From Enterococcus wangshanyuanii (GTDB lineage Bacteria > Bacillota > Bacilli > Lactobacillales > Enterococcaceae), in assembly GCF_002197645.1 (NCBI RefSeq), contig NZ_CP021874.1:1178001-1242000 (forward strand): 64,000 nt of DNA, given 5' to 3'. Under the pieces are notes generated by a model, which was given only the letters and a program-made list of their open reading frames with translations, searched no databases and was not told the DNA's origin. Positions within the stretch are counted from its first letter, which is position 1, and each line of letters starts with the position of its first letter. A program made the translations under genes and the position numbers. Positions 59,533 through 64,000 of this stretch are shown one piece after another.

Positions 59533-60528
59533 TTACTTATTTTTTTGTTTGGTTATTACTTCAAAAGTTGCAGGCGGAACAAGAGCCTTGATCGCTGCAT
59601 AATTTTTCTCATCCATTAAAGCACGAACTCTAGAGGCACTGATCACTTCTTCACCACTTTTTTTTCTTGGTAAAATAACTAGTTTTAGTGCAGATCCAAA
59701 GGTCTTTTTCATCGCCTGATTATATATTTCTGTTACTTCAGAAAAGGGCTCCTCTCCCACAAATCTAGTAGAAATCGACAGGGCAGAAGCAATTTTTTCT
59801 TTAAATAACGTGGCATCCAAAACAGCCTGGACTTGTGCAATACTAGCTTTTGCCTGATCCTTCAAAAAATAAGATGGAAAGGTTGCACTGGATACCATGT
59901 ACTCTCGCGTCGGTAAAACAACAACATTTTCTAAGTGACTAACTCCTTTTTTTACCAGTTCAAAACGTGTTTTTGTATCAAATAGCGAACGTTCCTCAGA
60001 CAAAACAAACAGATAAACTGTTTCAACACTTTTAGCAGCTTCTGTCACTAAATATAAATGACCGTTTGTAAACGGATTGGCATTCATGACAATTGCTGCA
60101 TTGTTTTTTGTCTTTCGTTGCTGCTTTTTGAGCTCTGTTAAATAGTCATTAAAATCTGGAAAGCCCTGCTCCATAAAAACTAAATCTGTCGTTGCCGTGA
60201 TTTCAGTAAATCCTAAAGAATGAAACAATCGACTCGTTTTTGGCTTTGTATACAAAAAATAATGTTGATAGCCGATATCCCGCAGTCGTTCTCGTAACGC
60301 TTGAACAATCTGAGAAAGCAGGTTTTCATTTTGATAAGAAGCGTCAATGGCTATACATTTTAAAATATTCCTAAAGATCGATCCTGTTCCGATCAGCTTT
60401 TCCTGATCGTAGATCCCAATCGTATAATCCAACTGCTCATCAGGGATTAGACCCGCAGTTACCAAAAAATCTGCCCACTGCTGTTTGCCTGACGGATCTC
60501 GGTCGAGCCAAATTCTTCTGATATTCAT
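59533..60528 (-). CDS. citC: [Citrate (pro-3S)-lyase] ligase
   Basis: Acetylates the prosthetic group of citrate lyase using acetate and ATP. The 331-residue protein has an N-terminal GNAT-like domain ([23 protein letters not shown]) and a C-terminal nucleotidyltransferase domain with [14 protein letters not shown] (the T/H-x-G-H motif) and [20 protein letters not shown] lies 13 bp after the oadG-like stop. Confidence 0.94.
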   Translation of the reverse strand: MNIRRIWLDRDPSGKQQWADFLVTAGLIPDEQLDYTIGIYDQEKLIGTGSIFRNILKCIAIDASYQNENLLSQIVQALRERLRDIGYQHYFLYTKPKTSRLFHSLGFTEITATTDLVFMEQGFPDFNDYLTELKKQQRKTKNNAAIVMNANPFTNGHLYLVTEAAKSVETVYLFVLSEERSLFDTKTRFELVKKGVSHLENVVVLPTREYMVSSATFPSYFLKDQAKASIAQVQAVLDATLFKEKIASALSISTRFVGEEPFSEVTEIYNQAMKKTFGSALKLVILPRKKSGEEVISASRVRALMDEKNYAAIKALVPPATFEVITKQKNK

Positions 60529-60541
60529 GGCTTATCACTTC

Positions 60542-60667
60542 CTACTTTTTTGGCGGAAATAATTTATTCAACATCGAAGACGCAAAATAGATCACAAAAA
60601 TGACAACAAACACGCCGCCCCAACCAAAAATCAATAGCTCTAATGATTTTAGTAAATCAGCTGACAT
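60542..60667 (-). CDS. oadG: OadG-like small membrane subunit, 41 residues
   Basis: A short gene between oadB and citC: MSADLLKSLELLIFGWGG... with one membrane helix at about 11-31 and a basic end NKLFPPKK. GAGGAG lies 7 nt before the ATG. Its place, topology (single N-terminal helix) and operon partners match the gamma subunit of sodium-pumping decarboxylases, though it is shorter than typical OadG (about 80 residues) and lacks the zinc-binding tail. Confidence 0.78.
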   Translation of the reverse strand: MSADLLKSLELLIFGWGGVFVVIFVIYFASSMLNKLFPPKK

Positions 60668-60700
60668 AAACAAACTCCTCTCCCTTTTTTCTATAAAATC

Positions 60701-61816
60701 CTACGCAAGCAAGGCTAATAATAATCCGCCGGCGATAACAGACGCAATCTGCCCAGATACATTCGCACCGGCTGCATGCATTAAAATAAAGTTCTGAGGA
60801 TCTTCATCTGTTGCCATTTTTTGAATCACGCGACTTGACATTGGAAATGCTGAAATCCCAGCCGCACCAATCATCGGATTGATTTTTTCTTTTCTGAACA
60901 GATTCAATAATTTTGCAAATAAGACACCGCCAACTGAATCCATCACAAAGGCAACTAAGCCAAGACCAATAACCATCAAGGTATCAACTTGTAAGAATTC
61001 TTCGTACTGCATTTTCACTGAAATCGCCAGTCCCAATACAATACTGATGATGTTTACTAGCTCATTTTGCGCTGTAACAGATAAACGATCTAAAACGCCA
61101 CATTCACGTAGTAAGTTCCCGAACATCAAGAACCCAACTAATGGTAGAGAAACGGGTGCCACCAAGCCAGCAACGATCGTAATCACGATCGGGAATAAAA
61201 TTTTCGCTGTCTGTGAAACTTCACCGGCGCGGTAAGTCATACGAATCTTACGTTCTTTTTTCGTTGTAACAGCTTTAATCGCTACAGGTTGAATGATTGG
61301 AACCAAGGCCATATATGAATAAGCAGCTACCATGATCGCGCCCATATATTTTGAATTCAATGTATTTGCAACAAAGATAGATGTTGGTCCATCTGCTGCT
61401 CCAATGATCCCAATAGAAGCGGCATCATTTAAATCAAACCCTAATAGTACTGCAGCAATGATCGTAAAGAAAATCCCAAATTGAGCGGCTGCACCGAACA
61501 ATAATAAAAATGGATTTTGTAATAACGGCCCGAAATCGATCATAGCGCCTATTCCGATAAATAGTAACAATGGAAATAATTCCGTTGAAATCCCCATATC
61601 AAACAATACTTGAAATGGACCAGCTTCTCCGCCGGCACTTAATACCCCTGTGTTGGGAAAGTTAACTAACATCGTTCCTAATCCCATTGGTACTAGCAAG
61701 GTAGGTTCGTACTCTTTTTTGATCCCTAAGTACATCAAGATGCCTCCGATCAGCATCATGACAATACGACCAGGTTCCTGTCCCATCCCTACTACACCTT
61801 CAATTAATGTTTCCAC
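60701..61816 (-). CDS. oadB: Oxaloacetate decarboxylase beta subunit, sodium pump
   Basis: Decarboxylates carboxybiotin and exports sodium. The 371-residue polytopic protein shows the family blocks GIGAMIDFGPLLQNPFLLLFGAAAQFG, GIIGAADGPTSIFVANTL (the catalytic Asp of the beta subunit) and MHAAGANVSGQIASVIAGGL. The start is uncertain: GTG at 61816 fits the usual N terminus, while GTG at 61825 is only 2-3 nt from GAGG. Confidence 0.93.
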   Translation of the reverse strand: METLIEGVVGMGQEPGRIVMMLIGGILMYLGIKKEYEPTLLVPMGLGTMLVNFPNTGVLSAGGEAGPFQVLFDMGISTELFPLLLFIGIGAMIDFGPLLQNPFLLLFGAAAQFGIFFTIIAAVLLGFDLNDAASIGIIGAADGPTSIFVANTLNSKYMGAIMVAAYSYMALVPIIQPVAIKAVTTKKERKIRMTYRAGEVSQTAKILFPIVITIVAGLVAPVSLPLVGFLMFGNLLRECGVLDRLSVTAQNELVNIISIVLGLAISVKMQYEEFLQVDTLMVIGLGLVAFVMDSVGGVLFAKLLNLFRKEKINPMIGAAGISAFPMSSRVIQKMATDEDPQNFILMHAAGANVSGQIASVIAGGLLLALLA

Positions 61817-61859
61817 AAACGTCACTTCCTCTTTTAAAATTAAACTCTTTTTTCTCTAT

Positions 61860-62261
61860 TTATTTGATTGTAATCAACGGCTCTCCTGGGTTGACCATCT
61901 CGCCTTGTTGAACATGGATACCTGTAACTGTACCAGCTTTTCCAGCAACAATTTCGTTTTCCATTTTCATTGCTTCAAGAATCATCAGCGGTTGATTTTC
62001 CTGTACCGTATCCCCGACATTTACTAAAATTTTCAAGATCGTTCCAGGCATAGGTGACGGCATTGCATCACTGCCAGCTGGTGTACTTGTTGTTGGTTCG
62101 GTTTGCTCAACAGGTGCGGGTGCAGGCGTTGGTGTTGCTTCTGCTACAGGTGCAGCCGGAGCTGTTGGTGCAACAACTGGTGCTTGCGGCACTCCACCAA
62201 TTTCTTCCATTTCTACTAAATACTCTTTTCCATCAATTGAAATTTTAAACTTACGTAACAT
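61860..62261 (-). CDS. oadD: Biotin carboxyl carrier of oxaloacetate decarboxylase
   Basis: A 133-residue protein: a short N-terminal strand region, an Ala/Pro/Thr-rich flexible linker (about 28-65), and a biotinyl domain with the target lysine in LEAMKMEN. ATG at 62261 has AGGAGG 6 nt upstream. It carries the carboxyl group between OadA and OadB. Confidence 0.94.
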   Translation of the reverse strand: MLRKFKISIDGKEYLVEMEEIGGVPQAPVVAPTAPAAPVAEATPTPAPAPVEQTEPTTSTPAGSDAMPSPMPGTILKILVNVGDTVQENQPLMILEAMKMENEIVAGKAGTVTGIHVQQGEMVNPGEPLITIK

Positions 62262-62404
62262 TTTTTTCCTCCTAAAATTAAAAGTATAGTGGGCTCGATT
62301 TGGTTCGATTGAAAAATTGATAACTATGTCGCAACTTCTTTTTGCTTCATTCACTCGTTTCTCTTTCCCGACAAACTGACCGATGCTATCAAGTGATCTA
62401 AAAA

Positions 62405-62734
62405 CTAACTCGTTCTTTTCTCCTTGATCGATCGAATGACAAACTGATTCTCTGCGTGATCAGCCGATGCAATACTGGTAGCGATCACAGAAACCAGTTG
62501 TGCTTCTGGGTTTCTTTTTGAAATTCGCTTAACAATAAACTCACTCTCTGGTTGATCTCCAGCAGCAATTGCTGTGGCGATCAGTGAAACAATTTGATAT
62601 TCTGCGCTTTCTACTGGAATGTAGCCAGCAACTTCCTGCCATTCATTTTGTTCTTCTATAATAGGAGAAAGTCGTACTTCATCCGTTTTTATTTCCGTCT
62701 TTTCTTTATTAAACAGCCGTTCAAACAGACCCAT
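62405..62734 (-). CDS. oadH: OadH, small accessory protein of the citrate operon
   Basis: A 109-residue protein with two internal repeats, each ending in a motif like SLIATAIAAGDQPESEFIVKRI and SVIATSIASADHAENQFVIRSI (about 48-69 and 79-100). First gene of the operon, as oadH is in E. faecalis. Function unsettled; an assembly or regulatory role in the decarboxylase is usually supposed. AAAGGA precedes ATG. Confidence 0.85.
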   Translation of the reverse strand: MGLFERLFNKEKTEIKTDEVRLSPIIEEQNEWQEVAGYIPVESAEYQIVSLIATAIAAGDQPESEFIVKRISKRNPEAQLVSVIATSIASADHAENQFVIRSIKEKRTS

Positions 62735-62763
62735 GAACTCACATCCTTTCTGCTTATAAATTC

Positions 62764-62794
62764 ATTATAGGTAAAATTTCCGACAAAAAAACAA
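62764..62794 (-). promoter_or_regulatory. Candidate promoter of the oad-cit operon
   Basis: TATAAT (62764-62769) with TTGTTT (62789-62794) and an over-long 19-bp spacer, as expected of a promoter needing an activator (CitO in E. faecalis). The rest of 62735-63128 is AT-rich and gene-free apart from the cre-like sites. Confidence 0.45.
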
Positions 62795-62869
62795 TATCAG
62801 TGTTTTCAAATTGTTCTTTTGTTGTTTCTTAGTAGACATTTCCGAGCAAACTTACAGGAAACATTGATA

Positions 62870-62883
62870 TATAAGCGTTTCCA
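62870..62883. promoter_or_regulatory. cre-like site 1
   Basis: TATAAGCGTTTCCA matches 12 of 14 positions of the CcpA site TGWAANCGNTNWCA. Confidence 0.6.
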
Positions 62884-62924
62884 AGCATTTAATATTTTAT
62901 TAACATCTTATTAACATCTCTTTA

Positions 62925-62938
62925 AGAAACCGTTATCA
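62925..62938. promoter_or_regulatory. cre-like site 2
   Basis: AGAAACCGTTATCA matches 13 of 14 positions of TGWAANCGNTNWCA. Two cre sites in this intergenic region are also known in E. faecalis. Confidence 0.7.
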
Positions 62939-63128
62939 TTCCTGTTTTTTTGGTGTTCTTTTTCTCCTTGCCAACTATTTATCTCAACAGACTTCCTTTA
63001 CACTAAGCTTGTTAAACGAAACAAGAAAGGGTTTTCATAATCAGTTATATTGTTATCTTATTTCAATTGCTATTCTAATTCTCTGATTGTTTCAGACAAC
63101 AATTTTATTATCAAAGGAGAGAGAAAAA

Positions 63129-64000
63129 ATGTTACTTACTGTTTTGTCTTACGTTATGATCATCGTCTTTATGTTTGTGATCATGAAAAAGAAAATGTCA
63201 CCGTTTACAGCACTAGTTTTGATTCCACTGATCTTTGCCCTGATCGCCATCTTCACTGGTGTTTCAAACAAAGGATCTATCGGAGACTTTGTAATGGAAG
63301 GAATCAAGACAACTTCTACTACAGGTATTATGCTCTTGTTCGCGATTCTTTATTTTTCAATCATGTTGGATGCTGGTTTGTTCGATCCGATCACTAAAAA
63401 AATGATCCACATTGCCAAAGGTGATCCAATGAAAGTATTGATCGCAACGGCGGTTGTTGCTGCTGCTGTTTCTCTTAACGGAGACGGAACAACGACTACA
63501 TTGATTTGCTGTTCTGCTTTTATTCCTATCTATAAAAAGCTGGATATGAAATTGATGAATTTGGGTGTTTTGGTTATCTTACAAAATACGATCATGAATT
63601 TACTACCATGGGGCGGACCTACTGCTCGTGCAATGAGTGTTTTAAATGTTGGAGCGGAAATTTTAGCTTATCTGATTCCTGGTATGATCATTGCTCTTTT
63701 ATATGTCATCTTCATTGTTGCTCCTTCAATGGGACGAAAAGAACGTGCCCGTTTGGGTGTCAAGCAGCTGACAGATGCTGAAATCGATGAAATGACCACT
63801 GTGACAGATGAAGAAACATTAGCGATTCGTCGTCCAAAAATTTGGCTATTCAATGCGATTTTGACGATTGGCTTGATTGCTTTATTAGTAACAGATTCAT
63901 TTGTTGGACTTGGTTTACCACCGTTATTCTTATTCTTAACTGGTACGGTCATTGCTTTGATGGTCAACTACCCTGTTTTAAAAGATCAATCATCGCGGAT
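63129..64000 (+). CDS. citH: Citrate transporter, CitMHS family (5' part, runs off the window)
   Basis: The first 290 residues are visible, with no stop before the edge. Hydrophobic helices throughout, and family motifs ILYFSIMLDAGLFDPI, AAAVSLNGDGTTTTLICCSAFIP and NTIMNLLPWGGPTARAMSVL, as in metal-citrate importers. AAAGGAGAGAGAAAAA precedes ATG at 63129. Divergent from the oad-cit operon, as citH is in E. faecalis; the regulator gene citO would be expected next. Confidence 0.93.
   Translation, partial: MLLTVLSYVMIIVFMFVIMKKKMSPFTALVLIPLIFALIAIFTGVSNKGSIGDFVMEGIKTTSTTGIMLLFAILYFSIMLDAGLFDPITKKMIHIAKGDPMKVLIATAVVAAAVSLNGDGTTTTLICCSAFIPIYKKLDMKLMNLGVLVILQNTIMNLLPWGGPTARAMSVLNVGAEILAYLIPGMIIALLYVIFIVAPSMGRKERARLGVKQLTDAEIDEMTTVTDEETLAIRRPKIWLFNAILTIGLIALLVTDSFVGLGLPPLFLFLTGTVIALMVNYPVLKDQSSR

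Larger units (their letters stand above)
60542..62734 (-). other. Sodium-pump part of the citrate operon (oadH-D-B-G)
   Basis: Four genes in order oadH, oadD, oadB, oadG-like precede citC on the same strand. The largest gap is 143 bp between oadH and oadD (62262-62404), with no gene in it. The set supplies carrier, membrane decarboxylase and small subunits. The alpha subunit oadA is at the far end of the operon. Confidence 0.8.

Noticed and set aside
62054..62248. Leu/Gln-rich 64-codon frame
   Set aside because: Antisense of the Ala/Pro linker of the biotin carrier; low complexity only.
63050..63397. 115-codon frame overlapping the start of the citrate transporter gene
   Set aside because: Wrong phase; the true frame from 63129 has a ribosome site and clear CitMHS motifs.

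Overview
The window is chromosomal DNA of a low-GC lactic acid bacterium, most probably an Enterococcus related to the E. faecalis group. The reasons are the dinG-ypmB-aspB-asnS block, the ArpU and VanZ-RDD proteins, the LPXTG surface protein, and above all the citrate fermentation cluster in the enterococcal order oadH-D-B-(G)-citC-D-E-F-X-oadA with a divergent CitMHS transporter. The genus is inferred from gene content and order recalled from memory, not from a search. No rRNA, tRNA, insertion sequence, integrase or CRISPR array was seen.

Layout. 0-8.3 kb: a truncated unknown gene, asnS, aspB, ypmB-like, dinG and a large unknown protein, all on minus. 8.6-14 kb: an APC permease, then a plus-strand unit of a processive family 2 glycosyltransferase, a small membrane protein and an LPXTG adhesin-like protein. 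14.2-21.8 kb (minus): flippase-like membrane protein, DUF1294 protein, lipid kinase, pepT, Nif3-like protein, trmK and a MutS2-like ATPase without a Smr domain. 22.2-27.9 kb: glycogen synthesis operon glgB-C-D-A without glgP. 28.3-31.3 kb: alaS behind a T-box leader with a consensus promoter. 31.3-41.7 kb: two paired unknown proteins (one FGE-like), cshB, a VanZ-RDD gene split by an in-frame amber codon, a small membrane protein, a cytidine-deaminase-like enzyme, a PhnA/YjdM protein, a phosphatase lipoprotein, nrnA and a CBS/DRTGG regulator. 42.1-43.6 kb: a 14-TM MFS exporter. 43.6-46.1 kb: a phage-derived island of holin, ArpU regulator and small ORF on one side, and a CI-like repressor plus ImmA-type protease on the other, with palindromic operators between them. 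46.8-48.7 kb: a baeRF-like protein and a cold-shock protein. 48.7-54.3 kb: icd, citZ and acn, the oxidative branch to 2-oxoglutarate. 54.9-64 kb: citrate lyase and oxaloacetate decarboxylase genes, and the start of the citrate transporter.

How the genes work together. Imported citrate is split by CitDEF (ligated by CitC, with prosthetic group attached by CitX) to acetate and oxaloacetate. OadA/B/D and a newly spotted 41-residue gamma-like peptide then decarboxylate oxaloacetate with sodium export. Directly downstream, acn-citZ-icd run the opposite chemistry, citrate synthesis and oxidation to 2-oxoglutarate for glutamate. Catabolite control of the citrate genes is suggested by two cre-like sites between oadH and citH.

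Non-coding highlights. A dispersed structured element occurs three times just after genes (alaS, the ImmA-type gene, oadA), with compensatory stem changes. A different 120-bp element is tandemly duplicated, with a third diverged copy, between acn and citZ. Operators sit inside promoters of the phage-derived island.
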